Of a stretch of DNA of 50,892 nucleotides, positions 25,388-33,385 are shown one piece after another. How positions within the stretch are numbered: the first letter of the stretch is position 1; each line of letters begins with the position of its first letter. The DNA is from an uncultured bacterium (GTDB lineage Bacteria > Verrucomicrobiota > Verrucomicrobiia > Verrucomicrobiales > V1-33), in assembly GCA_903936775.1 (NCBI GenBank), contig CAIZWU010000277.1, positions 1 through 50,892 on the forward strand, given 5' to 3'. A model generated the notes under the pieces. It was given only the letters and a program-made list of their open reading frames with translations, was not told where the DNA came from and made no database searches. The translations under genes were made by a program, and so were the position numbers.

Positions 25388-26550
25388 AGGGCACCCTCCC
25401 TGCCGGAAAAGGAGCCGATCTTCAAGCTCAGGATCGCGATATCATCCGATTGGGGGGCACCGTTGGCAAAGGCATGCACTTTTTTGAGCAGTTCCCCGGT
25501 CAGTAACGGCGCGGATTGCCCGGCCAGCAGGGCAGTGTCTGCGATGAGCCGGTCGTCTCCATAACATTCGTCCTCCGGATTGAAGGCCTCGCTGACACCG
25601 TCGGTGTAAAACACGATGGCATCACCGGGGCGAAGGGTTATTTCGGTGCGCTCGAAATCGAGTCCTTCCTCAAATCCCAAAGCGGTTCCCAGGTTTTTCA
25701 CGGCCCAGGCCGGCGCTTCACCCGGCCGCAGCAGGACGGGACGGCAGTGTCCGCCATTGGCGATGGTCAGGTTGCCGGAGGCCGGATCAAACACGGCGCA
25801 GATGAAGGTCACGAACATGCAGGACGGATTATCCACCGCCAGTTCATCATTGAGCCGGGCGAGGATGATTTCGGGCTCCGCAATGTCCCGTGCCAACAGG
25901 CGGGCGAGACTGATGGCGCGCACCATGAACATGGAAGCAGGAATTCCTTTGCCCGAAACATCACCCAGGAAGATGACCAGCCGGTCCCGCGCCGCCGCAC
26001 AGACGCCATACAGGTCGCCGCCGACCTCACGGGCGGGTTCCAATACGGCACCGAATTCGACGCCGTAGGTTTGCTCCACCATGGAAAAATCATGAGGCAG
26101 CATGCCCATTTGAATCTCCCGGGCCACCTTCAGTTCACTGGCGATCTGTTCCTTGACCGCATCGCTGTAGGCTTTGGCCTTGAGCAGCGAGCGCACCCGG
26201 GCCTTCACCTCCAGCATTTCGAACGGCTTGGTCAGGTAATCGTTGGCGCCGGCTTCGAAGCCCCGGGTCTTGTTGCGCACTTCCTCCAAGGAAGAGAGAA
26301 ACATAATAGGGACGTCGGCTGTTTCCGGCATTTCACGCAGGCGCCGGCATACTTCATAACCGTCCATCCCAGGCATCATGATATCGAGCAGCACCAGATC
26401 CGGCGGGGTGCGCGCAGCGATTTGCAGCGCCATTTCCCCATTCATCGCCAAGCTGAGCTTGTGGTCGGCCTTCAAGCCCTCCACCAGAATATCGAGGTTA
26501 GTCTTGGTGTCGTCCACCAGCAGAACACGGCAGTCTGATAAATTTTTCAT
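25384..26550 (-). CDS. Response regulator-PP2C phosphatase (RsbU-like)
   Basis: A 388-residue two-domain protein. Residues 1-125 are a receiver domain with the acidic pair in LLVDDTKTN, phospho-acceptor Asp56 ([15 protein letters not shown]) and Lys108 (NDYLTKPF). A short helical linker follows, then a SpoIIE-type PP2C domain ([41 protein letters not shown]), which would dephosphorylate the STAS protein. The layout couples a histidine kinase signal to the partner switch. It overlaps the upstream hybrid kinase gene and the downstream kinase gene by four bases each. Confidence 0.93.
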   Translation of the reverse strand: MKNLSDCRVLLVDDTKTNLDILVEGLKADHKLSLAMNGEMALQIAARTPPDLVLLDIMMPGMDGYEVCRRLREMPETADVPIMFLSSLEEVRNKTRGFEAGANDYLTKPFEMLEVKARVRSLLKAKAYSDAVKEQIASELKVAREIQMGMLPHDFSMVEQTYGVEFGAVLEPAREVGGDLYGVCAAARDRLVIFLGDVSGKGIPASMFMVRAISLARLLARDIAEPEIILARLNDELAVDNPSCMFVTFICAVFDPASGNLTIANGGHCRPVLLRPGEAPAWAVKNLGTALGFEEGLDFERTEITLRPGDAIVFYTDGVSEAFNPEDECYGDDRLIADTALLAGQSAPLLTGELLKKVHAFANGAPQSDDIAILSLKIGSFSGREGAL

Positions 26551-29500
26551 GATTGAGGAAAAGTTTGAAGAGCCTGAGCCAATTGCGCTTCCGCTCCAGG
26601 GAAATCATAATTCTGCACAAGCTGGGTGAAGGTGACGGCAGCGCCGCCAGGAAACAAAGGAGCCAGCGCGGCCCGGTTCCCCTCGATGAACTCCACCGCA
26701 CCAGAGTCAAAATCAGAAAGGAGTTTTGCCAATTGCTCCGCCGCTCCAAAGGTGCGGGATGGGTCCACCACCACGGCCGCTACCGGAGAAACCGACACGG
26801 AGTCCGGGGCCGGCAACCAACTTCGCAGTCCCTCCAGAAGCGGGTCAAGCACCCTATCGAGTTGCATCAAGGCGGCTTCGGTATCGGAAGGGCTGCTCCG
26901 GTGACGGATGGTCTCCTCCAGCAGACCTGCCGCTGTCTGCACCTGCCGGGCCCCGAGGTTCGCGGCCACCCCCTTGACCGTATGGGCAATCCGTTCGGCA
27001 AGGGCCGGATCATCCTGACCCAGCGCCGCACGGATTTCCGCACCCGCCGGGCCTTGCTGGTCAGCGAACTGACGGAGCAGTTTTAGATAGAGCTTTTGAT
27101 TGCCCGCGACCCGGGTCAGACCATCCTTGGTGTCAAGCCCATCGATCTCCCGCAGTTCATTCGTCGCGGCCAGCGCGACGACGGGCGCGACGACGGGCGC
27201 GACGACGGGCGCGACGACGGGCGCGACGACGGGTGCGGCGACGGGTGCGGCGACGGGTGCGGCGATCCGCTCCGGCGAGCCCAGTGGGGGGAGATAGCGG
27301 CCAATAGTTTCGAACAGCAGACCAGGATCGATCGGTTTGGAGATATGATCGTTCATGCCCGTGGCGAGGCAACGCTGCTTTTCCTCGATGGTGGCATGGG
27401 CGGTCATGGCGATGATGGGCAGCGTGGTGAAGCGGGCGTCGGAACGGATTTTTACCGTAGCCTGATGGCCGTCCATCACCGGCATTTGGAGGTCCATCAG
27501 GACGACGTCGAACGGGGTTGGCTGCGGGCCGTTGAACAACTTTTGGACGGCTTCCTGACCGTTGTTAGCCACGTGCACTGTGGCCCCCGCGCCTTCGAGC
27601 AGTTCCACGGCGATCTGTTGGTTGATCTCGTTGTCCTCAGTGAGAAGGATGCGGGCGCCGCGCAGCCGGTCTTCAGATTCACCGGTCACGGCTTCGCCCG
27701 CCGCCATGCCGTCACCGGCCTCGGCGAAGATGTTCACGAGCGAGTCCATTACCATGGACTTGGTCACGGGCTTGATGAGGAAGCCGTCAAGCTCGAGCCG
27801 CTCCGCTTCTTCACGCACCTCTTCGCGGCCAAATGCCGTGACGAGCACGATGGCGGGCTGTTTCGCCAGCGTCTCGTCGCTCTTGATGAGGCGGCTGGCC
27901 TGCAGGCCATCCATGCCGGGCATCCGCCAATCCATAAAGACGATGTCGAACGGTTCAGCGGGATTCTGCGCCTTGATGGCGGCGATCGCCTCCGGCCCGG
28001 ATGCCACGGTCACGACGTGATTGGCGATGGATCCCAGCGGTTCGGCGAGAATCTCCCGCGCCGCGGCGTTGTCATCCACGATCAGGATGCGTAGTCGCGA
28101 GAGCCGTTCAGGGACGATCTTGCCGGTGCCGTTGGCAGCTCCCACGCCGGCCCATACCGTGCAGAAAAAGGTCGTGCCGACTCCGGGTTCACTTTCGAGC
28201 CAGACGCGTCCTCCCATCAAGTCCACGAGGCGGCGGCAGATCGTCAGGCCAAGCCCGGTACCGCCATACTTGCGGGTGGTGGAAGTATCGGCCTGCACAA
28301 ACGGCTGGAAGAGTTTCGTCGACTGCTCCGGCGTCATCCCGATGCCGGTGTCGCGCACCGAAAACTTGAGCTGCACTTTTTCGCCCGTTCTTTCCAGCAA
28401 TTCGATGTTCAGCCGGATCTCGCCACGCTCCGTGAACTTCACCGCGTTGTTGACTAAATTTGTCAGAATCTGACCCAGACGCATCGGATCCCCCAACAAA
28501 TGCTCGGGAATCAACGGGGAAACGTGGGCCAAAAACTCCAGTCCCTTGTCGTGCGCCTTCTGGGCAGTGAGGGTCGTGACCGAGCTGATCACGTCGTCAA
28601 GCCGGAAGTCCGTCTCCTCGATCTCCAGCTTGCCGGCCTCGATCTTGGAGAAGTCCAGGATATCATTGATGATTCCCAGCAGGGAAGTGCCGGCGTTGTG
28701 GACTTTGCTGACATAATCGCGCTGCTTGGGATTGAGCGGCGTCTTCAGCGCGAGATGGGAGAGACCGATGATGGCGTTCATCGGGGTGCGGATCTCGTGG
28801 CTCATATTTGCGAGGAAATCCGACTTCGCACGGGTCGCGTCCTCCGCGGTGTCCTTGGCGACCTCCAACTCCCGCTGCTGCCGGATCAAGGCCTCCTGCT
28901 GCGCGAGCAATGCCATCTGGGTCTGCGTAAGCTCGGCGGTCTGAACTTCGAGTTGGCGGGTCTGCTCCTGAGTCTGCACGAGCAGTTCGGCGGTGCGCAG
29001 ATTGCGGGAAAGAATCTCCATGCTCATGGCCACCACCGGCAGCAGTTCCTTGAGCAGCGCTTGCTCGTTGGCACTGCATTGACTGAATGAAGCGACCTCA
29101 AGCACGCCAAGCAGCGCATTCTGCGAGATCACCGGCCACGCGGCCGCCTGAACCGGCGGGGCCTTGCCAAGGCCCGATGAGATTTCGAGATAGGCGGGCG
29201 GAAGTGCAGTCAGGGTGACCAGTTGACGGTCACGGGCGCACTGCCCGACCAACCCCTCGCCGGGGCCAAAAGAGTCAGTCAGGGCTCCACCCTCCGCCAG
29301 CCCGTAACCGGCGATCCGCCGGAGCCGATCCGGGTTCTTTTCAAAAAGATAAAATCCACCGACTCCGCCGCCTAAGATTGGCACGAGAGCCGTGATAAGG
29401 CGTTGCCCGAAGTCGGCCAACGACGCCGCGCCCTGCAGTCCGGCCGAAATGTTGGCGATGTTGGTTTTCATCCACCGCTGCTCCTCCATCGCGGCGGCCC

Positions 29501-30263
29501 CCTGCTTTAGAACGTCCACGGACCGGGCCAGCCCGCCTGTTTCATCGCTGGCCCCGGTAAAGGGAACCGCTTGGGTGTAATCGCCGCCGGCGATCGACCT
29601 GACTGAGGTTTCCAGCGAGCGGATCGGGTGGACAATGCGGCGGTAGGTCAGCCAGCCCAGGCCCCCGGAGAGCGCCACCCCCACGAAGACGGCGATAAGC
29701 AGTTTGCGCCGCGAATTCTCGATGGTATCCAGCGCATCCTGCCCCGCACTGGTGGCGGAGGCCTCGTTGTGCAGGATCCAGTTTTTCGAGACCTCGCTGA
29801 GCTTCTCTCCCAGCACCGTCATCGGACCGGAGACGAGCGCGGTGGCGGCGTCCTTGCGGCCTGCCGCCACCAGCGCGATCACCTCATCGGCCCTGACCAT
29901 CCACTCCCGGCTCAAGTCACGGAATTCATTGACAAAACGACGGCCCTTCTCGCTCGAAACCCTCCGGTCCGCATAATCCTCGAGAAGTTGTTTCGTTTCG
30001 CGCCGGTAGGCATCGTATGCGGCGAGCGCTTTGGCCTGCGTGGGCGCATCCGCCGCCAGCAGTAAGCTGCGCAAATCCACCCGCATCTCAGCGAAGCTCC
30101 GCGAGATGTCCCCCAGCCGGGCCAGAGCCATGACGCGGGATTCCGTCACAAAGCGGGCGTCTTCCTCGATATGGGCGAGTTGCTGGCGGGTGAAGACACC
30201 GATGCCGCAGAGAATCAGCAACGGAACTGCGAGGAGTAAAATCAGGCGTTTGGCAATGGTCAT
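26547..30263 (-). CDS. Hybrid sensor histidine kinase (HAMP-GAF-HK-REC-REC-HPt)
   Basis: A 1238-residue membrane kinase from the ATG at 30263 ([18 protein letters not shown]); an ATG 13 codons earlier would add a charged stretch before the first helix. Order: helix 1, a four-helix periplasmic sensor (to ~185), helix 2 ([20 protein letters not shown]), HAMP, a GAF-like domain (~285-420), a coiled coil, HisKA with His489 ([19 protein letters not shown]), a GHKL ATPase ([18 protein letters not shown]), receiver 1 (Asp778 in [11 protein letters not shown]), receiver 2 (Asp924 in [11 protein letters not shown]), a PVVA-repeat linker and an HPt domain (His1094 in [13 protein letters not shown]). 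The HPt could phosphorylate the REC-PP2C protein encoded next, with a four-base overlap. It is the first gene of the operon. Confidence 0.93.
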   Translation of the reverse strand: MTIAKRLILLLAVPLLILCGIGVFTRQQLAHIEEDARFVTESRVMALARLGDISRSFAEMRVDLRSLLLAADAPTQAKALAAYDAYRRETKQLLEDYADRRVSSEKGRRFVNEFRDLSREWMVRADEVIALVAAGRKDAATALVSGPMTVLGEKLSEVSKNWILHNEASATSAGQDALDTIENSRRKLLIAVFVGVALSGGLGWLTYRRIVHPIRSLETSVRSIAGGDYTQAVPFTGASDETGGLARSVDVLKQGAAAMEEQRWMKTNIANISAGLQGAASLADFGQRLITALVPILGGGVGGFYLFEKNPDRLRRIAGYGLAEGGALTDSFGPGEGLVGQCARDRQLVTLTALPPAYLEISSGLGKAPPVQAAAWPVISQNALLGVLEVASFSQCSANEQALLKELLPVVAMSMEILSRNLRTAELLVQTQEQTRQLEVQTAELTQTQMALLAQQEALIRQQRELEVAKDTAEDATRAKSDFLANMSHEIRTPMNAIIGLSHLALKTPLNPKQRDYVSKVHNAGTSLLGIINDILDFSKIEAGKLEIEETDFRLDDVISSVTTLTAQKAHDKGLEFLAHVSPLIPEHLLGDPMRLGQILTNLVNNAVKFTERGEIRLNIELLERTGEKVQLKFSVRDTGIGMTPEQSTKLFQPFVQADTSTTRKYGGTGLGLTICRRLVDLMGGRVWLESEPGVGTTFFCTVWAGVGAANGTGKIVPERLSRLRILIVDDNAAAREILAEPLGSIANHVVTVASGPEAIAAIKAQNPAEPFDIVFMDWRMPGMDGLQASRLIKSDETLAKQPAIVLVTAFGREEVREEAERLELDGFLIKPVTKSMVMDSLVNIFAEAGDGMAAGEAVTGESEDRLRGARILLTEDNEINQQIAVELLEGAGATVHVANNGQEAVQKLFNGPQPTPFDVVLMDLQMPVMDGHQATVKIRSDARFTTLPIIAMTAHATIEEKQRCLATGMNDHISKPIDPGLLFETIGRYLPPLGSPERIAAPVAAPVAAPVVAPVVAPVVAPVVAPVVALAATNELREIDGLDTKDGLTRVAGNQKLYLKLLRQFADQQGPAGAEIRAALGQDDPALAERIAHTVKGVAANLGARQVQTAAGLLEETIRHRSSPSDTEAALMQLDRVLDPLLEGLRSWLPAPDSVSVSPVAAVVVDPSRTFGAAEQLAKLLSDFDSGAVEFIEGNRAALAPLFPGGAAVTFTQLVQNYDFPGAEAQLAQALQTFPQS
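27175..27258 (-). repeat. Seven 12-bp tandem repeats in the kinase linker
   Basis: Seven consecutive 12-bp units (GCGACGACGGGC on the plus strand, the last ones GCGGCGACGGGT) encode PVVA/PVAA repeats between receiver 2 and the HPt domain. The count is a likely site of slippage; each gain or loss changes linker length by four residues without shifting the frame. Confidence 0.92.
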
Positions 30264-30355
30264 AGGATCGGTCAAGAGTTCTCTTCCACGAACTTCCAGC
30301 ATTCAAGCTGGCCGTATTTTCTTAGTAGCGCCAGCATGGAAGGGAAGAAAAAACC

Positions 30356-30423
30356 GCCCCCCGCGCCCCGTTCCGGATCCCGCCAATGACGCCACCCGCA
30401 ATAAGCAAATTCCTTTCAGACAG
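30356..30423 (+). repeat. Dispersed ~66-bp repeat, copy D
   Basis: Copy D, same direction: CCCCCCGCGCCCCGTTCC, GGATCCCGCCAATGACGCCA and AAGCAAATTCCTTTCAGACA. It sits 93 bases upstream of the hybrid kinase ATG, at the right end of the signalling cassette. Confidence 0.9.
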
Positions 30424-30626
30424 ACACTTTACCCGTGGGGTGATCTTCGGGAACCGGGCGCTGATAGATGGCTGGTTTAAAGCGAACCGCCAAGTGGTAA
30501 CAGGCCGCAGTTGGCCGGAGCGCAAACGGGGGGCTAAAAGCCTCGGACGCCCGGCGCGGCGCGGCTTGCATGCCTTGCGCGATGCGAGGTAGCCCGGGAT
30601 GAATCCAAGAAGCAGAATGACCATGG

Positions 30627-30654
30627 TTATGATCGGGCGCAGCCCCGGTCATAA
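30627..30654. repeat. Inverted repeat (hairpin 1)
   Basis: TTATGATCGGG at 30627-30637 pairs with CCCGGTCATAA at 30644-30654 (11 bp, one G-U as RNA) around a six-base loop. No T run follows. Confidence 0.6.
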
Positions 30655-30686
30655 CGGTTGTGGAACAATTCGTGGACGGCCTTCCC

Positions 30687-30715
30687 CGGGATGGCGGGTC
30701 AGACCCGCCATCCCG
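30687..30715. repeat. Inverted repeat (hairpin 2)
   Basis: CGGGATGGCGGGT at 30687-30699 is perfectly complementary to ACCCGCCATCCCG at 30703-30715, with only CAG between: a 13-bp stem with a minimal loop, the shape of REP-type elements. No T run follows. Confidence 0.75.
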
Positions 30716-31049
30716 CCTTGCCCTCACCGGGGAATGCTTCCGGCAGCTTCTCCTCTGTCAGGCAGGTCCCGGGACGGGGCCCCGGGCGGACGTGCCGGAA
30801 CTTCATGGCCCAGCCACCGGCGGGACAGCGGACCTCTGGTTGGTCCCGATGAGCGGGACCCCGATCTCCGGCAGCACGGGTTTCAAATGGACATGCCCGG
30901 CAAAGCGGACTACTAAAGAGCGGGTCAGTTCAACAGATGTTTTCACTTGGAGTTTACCCAAGCCCACGTCCCATGTGGGCTGCCGGCAGTGGATTAGCCA
31001 TCGCCCGGACCTTGGCGGCACGCGAGCAGTTGGCATCTTCTCCTATCCA

Positions 31050-31436
31050 ATGATTATGAAAACAAAAGACATTCCAACCTGCATGGCGGCTCTTCTTCTT
31101 TGGACTGCGGCATGTCCGGTCACCGGCCTGGCGCAACAGTCCAGAGCGGGCGGATATGCCAGAGCCCCGGTGACCCACAAGGAGGTGGCGGCGGCGGCGG
31201 CCTTCGCCATCAAGGCGCAGCAGAACGCGATGCAGGACAAAAAAGACATGGAACCGCCAAAACTGGAACTGGCCTTGATCCTGCAAGCAGAGCAACAGGT
31301 CGTCGCAGGAATGAATTACCGGCTCAAATTGAAGGTGAAATTGAATGGGAAGGAGCAGACGGCGGAAGCAATCGTCTGGTGGCAGGCATGGAGAAAGCCA
31401 GAGCCATATCAGCTGACTTCATGGACGTGGAAGTGA
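31050..31436 (+). CDS. Secreted cystatin-like cysteine protease inhibitor
   Basis: From 31050 (or the ATG at 31056) the product is a signal peptide (MAALLLWTAACPVTGLAQ region) and a ~100-residue domain with the cystatin hallmarks: an N-terminal Gly-Gly (RAGGYARAPVTHKEVAAAAAF), the central QQVVAGMNYRLKLKV, which matches QxVxG, and a later Trp-containing segment (QAWRKPEPYQLTSW). Cystatins block papain-like proteases by inserting these three edges into the active-site cleft. Two papain-like exoproteins are encoded in this window (9450 and 18770), but neither adjoins this gene. It stands alone in low-coding DNA. I prefer this short start because the upstream frame contains no signal peptide. Confidence 0.75.
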   Translation: MIMKTKDIPTCMAALLLWTAACPVTGLAQQSRAGGYARAPVTHKEVAAAAAFAIKAQQNAMQDKKDMEPPKLELALILQAEQQVVAGMNYRLKLKVKLNGKEQTAEAIVWWQAWRKPEPYQLTSWTWK

Positions 31437-32335
31437 TCGGCTGGCTGATCGGGATTTCCGCGGGTTCCCTATCCTTTCGTTCGATTGCTTCAGCCACCTG
31501 CAGAGCACTGGAGCGCAGCGAACCCCTCCCACAACGCGTTAGCGCCCAACGGGGCGGTCCGGTCGAACCGCGCTTTCCACCCGGGACACGATTTGCCGGC
31601 TGGAGGCCAAATTCTCCGGCACCCGCAACGCCGCGCAGAAGCCTGCCAGCGTGAATTTCAACGCAGGACGGAGTTGCCTGCGCCACGTCAGGACGACCGG
31701 CGATGGATGCGCGCCCGCCGATGTTCGTCTGCATGGAATCATCGGGGTGGGCGTTTTTCAACGAAGGTGTTATAGTTACGACCCTTTCGCCGGGCGCGTC
31801 CCGGAAACAGGCGGCACGGGGACCGGGACATTGGGCGAGGATGGGGGCACAGCGCGCTGTATTCAGGCCGATCGCCGAACCGCTGAATGGGTTCCGGACC
31901 GCAGCCACGGTGGGGCGGAGAAGGCATCCTGACTGATTCCGCTTACCCCGGGGCCACGGGCATCCGGCACAAAGTCGTCTCATTCCGTTGGCTATGGCCC
32001 TGATCCTGCGGTCCGCTGTCGCATGCCTGTTCCCAATCCCATCGGCACCATCGGCACCATCCTCGCGCCCGCCAGTCCGCGGACTTACCGCACCGTGCAG
32101 GCCAACGGCAAGGAGATCCCCGCCCACCTCAGCCCCCGCCGGGCTGCCCCCCTCGATCCCCTGGAACCACCGACCCGGGCGAACCTCGAAATGACCTCCT
32201 AAGATTTCAGCATTGGCCGTATCGCCGGGATCGCCCCGCCACCGGAGGCCTCCACTTGACCTGAAGTGACACGCCAATCCCGGCATGAGCTCCGGCGCCG
32301 GAGCAGACGAATCCCACTGCCCACCCCACAGAAAC
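31437..32335. other. About 900 bases with no confident gene
   Basis: Several overlapping frames occur on both strands, Arg/Pro/Gly-rich as expected for random high-GC DNA, with no signal peptide or family motif. Only the 59-codon frame at 32023 looks mildly protein-like. The region may be decayed coding DNA. Confidence 0.5.
32023..32202 (+). CDS. Possible small protein (59 aa), weak
   Basis: MPVPNPIGTIGTILAPASPR followed by TYRTVQANGKEIPAHLSPRR and an ordinary amino-acid mix, ending EMTS. The second half (YRTVQANGKEIPAHL) reads more like real protein than its surroundings. No homology recognised, no ribosome site visible. It could equally be a remnant. Confidence 0.2.
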   Translation: MPVPNPIGTIGTILAPASPRTYRTVQANGKEIPAHLSPRRAAPLDPLEPPTRANLEMTS

Positions 32336-32587
32336 CTAGCTCAACCGGGTTTCTTTGACCCTCAGAATCACGGAAAGCCTCATGATGATGGAATCGTGTT
32401 CGATTCCGGGATCGTGACTGGCGGCGGGTTTCTCCGTCCAAATCGTTTCCTCGACTTGGTAGGCGGTGGTGCCGGAAAGATTCTTGAGGTGCAAAAATGC
32501 TCCAGCTGGCGGGACTTGTGGCCATTCGAACTCGCCCAGCAGGCGATGGTCGGTGATGTCCAGGACACGGATGAGGATGGGTAACAT
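32336..32587 (-). CDS. Small hypothetical protein (83 aa)
   Basis: MLPILIRVLDITDHRLLGEF begins a compact, non-secreted protein with alternating hydrophobic residues (AFLHLKNLSGTTAYQVEETI, IIMRLSVILRVKETRLS), consistent with a small all-beta fold. The composition is unlike the surrounding random frames, which is why I accept it. No family recognised. It lies downstream of the copper operon on the same strand, but the terminator at 32704-32740 separates them, so it probably has its own promoter. Confidence 0.5.
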   Translation of the reverse strand: MLPILIRVLDITDHRLLGEFEWPQVPPAGAFLHLKNLSGTTAYQVEETIWTEKPAASHDPGIEHDSIIMRLSVILRVKETRLS

Positions 32588-32703
32588 CGGTTTGGCAGTT
32601 CAGGTTGATGGCGGCCGCAGCCCGTTCAAGGCCCCGGCCCCGTGGAACAGAGCGCCACCGCCGCCGGGGGCTGTCCAAGTGATCCCGGAGGCAAGTTAAC
32701 CGG

Positions 32704-32740
32704 AAAGAACCCGTGCCACTGGGCAGGCCGGCACGGGTTC
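32704..32740 (-). terminator. Terminator of the copper operon
   Basis: On the minus strand an 11-bp perfect stem (GAACCCGTGCC at 32707-32717 with GGCACGGGTTC at 32730-32740) is followed by a short T tract (32704-32706). It lies 20 bases after the last gene of the operon. Confidence 0.8.
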
Positions 32741-32759
32741 CAGGGCAGCGGCGGAGAAA

Positions 32760-33041
32760 CTACTTTGTGAGTTTCTTGAGGTAGGTGGCGGGGTCTTTGA
32801 GGAACTTGGGTTTGCAGGACCTGCAGCAGAGTTTGATCTCCTGGCCTTCGTGGGTAAAGACGACGGGTTTACCCATGCTCTCGAGTTTTTCATCGGAGAC
32901 AATACAAGTGTCCAGCGGATAGGGTTTGACCTTGGGGGCTTCTGCCGGAGGCGGGACGGGCCTGGGCTCTTCCGCCTGAAGCAGGGCCGGCGCGGAGAAC
33001 GACAGCAGAGCGGTGAGAGCGACGATCAGGGTGGTTTTCAT
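32760..33041 (-). CDS. Exported CC-x-x-C metal-binding protein 1
   Basis: The ATG at 33041 gives a signal peptide (MKTTLIVALTALLSFSAPAL) and a mature domain of about 70 residues: PYPLDTCIVSDEKLESMGKP, then HEGQEIKLCCRSCKPKFLKD. The Cys in DTCIV together with CC-x-x-C fits a YHS/TRASH-like heavy-metal site. Its neighbour at 33076 shares the same pattern (PYP-DTCIV, GQEIK-CC--C--KF), so the two arose by tandem duplication. Upstream lies a multicopper oxidase, so Cu binding in the periplasm is the likely job. This one lacks a lipobox, unlike its sister. It is the last gene of the operon. Confidence 0.82.
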   Translation of the reverse strand: MKTTLIVALTALLSFSAPALLQAEEPRPVPPPAEAPKVKPYPLDTCIVSDEKLESMGKPVVFTHEGQEIKLCCRSCKPKFLKDPATYLKKLTK

Positions 33042-33075
33042 GGAGTGTAGGTTTGGTTGATGGAGCGAGGGGCGG

Positions 33076-33336
33076 CTAGAGATCGGCAAGGTATTTGGCG
33101 GGGTTGGCGGCGAATTTTTTAGTGCAGGGTTTGCAGCAGAATTTGATTTCCTGACCCTGATACACCTGGGTGATGGGGGCGCCCATGGAGCCGAGTTTGT
33201 TGCCGGTGACGATGCAGGTGTCTTTCGGATAAGGCTTGATGCCGCCGGCGGAGGCGGTGCCGCCGGTGGAAGCACAGGAACTGACAAGCAGACCGGTGGC
33301 GGCGAGGAGGAGGAAGAGAGCGGGTTTGGTTTTCAT
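33076..33336 (-). CDS. CC-x-x-C metal-binding lipoprotein 2
   Basis: The ATG at 33336 gives an 86-residue protein with a lipoprotein signal (LAATGLLVSSCAS, lipidated Cys) and the domain PYPKDTCIVTGNKLGSMGAP, YQGQEIKFCCKPCTKKFAAN. The DTCIV and CCxxC cysteines probably hold one metal ion. It is a paralogue of the next gene, but membrane-anchored where the other is free, which suggests a division of labour. The leader contains TTTGG/CCAAA repeats and no Shine-Dalgarno sequence. It lies 49 bases downstream of the multicopper oxidase gene. Confidence 0.83.
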   Translation of the reverse strand: MKTKPALFLLLAATGLLVSSCASTGGTASAGGIKPYPKDTCIVTGNKLGSMGAPITQVYQGQEIKFCCKPCTKKFAANPAKYLADL

Positions 33337-33343
33337 GGGGGTG

Positions 33344-33369
33344 TTTGGTTTGGTTTGGTTTGGTTTTGG
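33344..33369 (-). repeat. CCAAA pentanucleotide repeat in a leader
   Basis: Four perfect TTTGG units (plus strand, 33344-33363) and one TTTTGG lie just upstream of the ATG at 33336. In the mRNA this is (CCAAA)n, an unstructured A/C-rich leader. Similar CAAA-rich leaders precede the genes starting at 35768 and 33041. Confidence 0.8.
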
Positions 33370-33385
33370 ATTGCGGATGGGAAAA

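Larger units (their letters stand above)
30264..31049. other. Hairpin-rich region without a supported gene
   Basis: About 790 bases between the kinase start and the cystatin gene. It contains repeat copy D (30356-30423) and several strong inverted repeats: 30627-30654, 30687-30715, GGTCCCG/CGGGACC near 30840-30860 and GCCCAC/GTGGGC near 30962-30980. A 68-codon frame starts in copy D (30386-30592, MTPPAISKFLSDRHFTRG) but has no recognisable content beyond the repeat. The kinase operon promoter should lie near 30264-30350. Confidence 0.55.

Noticed and set aside
27175..27258. CRISPR-like array
   Set aside because: Units are contiguous 12-mers without spacers and lie inside a coding linker.
27096..28094. 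332-codon plus-strand frame with GDG-type repeats opposite the hybrid kinase
   Set aside because: The Asp-Gly repeats are only the reverse reading of the PVVA linker repeat; the kinase frame has all catalytic motifs.
18740..30423. Integron attC sites as the explanation of the four repeats
   Set aside because: No GTTRRRY/RYYYAAC core sites, no long imperfect stem, and no integrase; cassette genes are also in both orientations.
30386..30592. 68-codon gene starting in repeat copy D
   Set aside because: Only the repeat-encoded first 12 residues resemble anything; the rest is Arg-rich and runs into the palindrome region.
31324..32286. 320-codon minus-strand frame near the cystatin gene
   Set aside because: Overlaps the cystatin 3' end, has random high-GC composition and no motif. 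I list the region as unassigned.
33344..33369. Phase-variable simple repeat
   Set aside because: Only four perfect pentamers, outside the coding frame and with similar CAAA-rich leaders at sister genes; a leader function is simpler.
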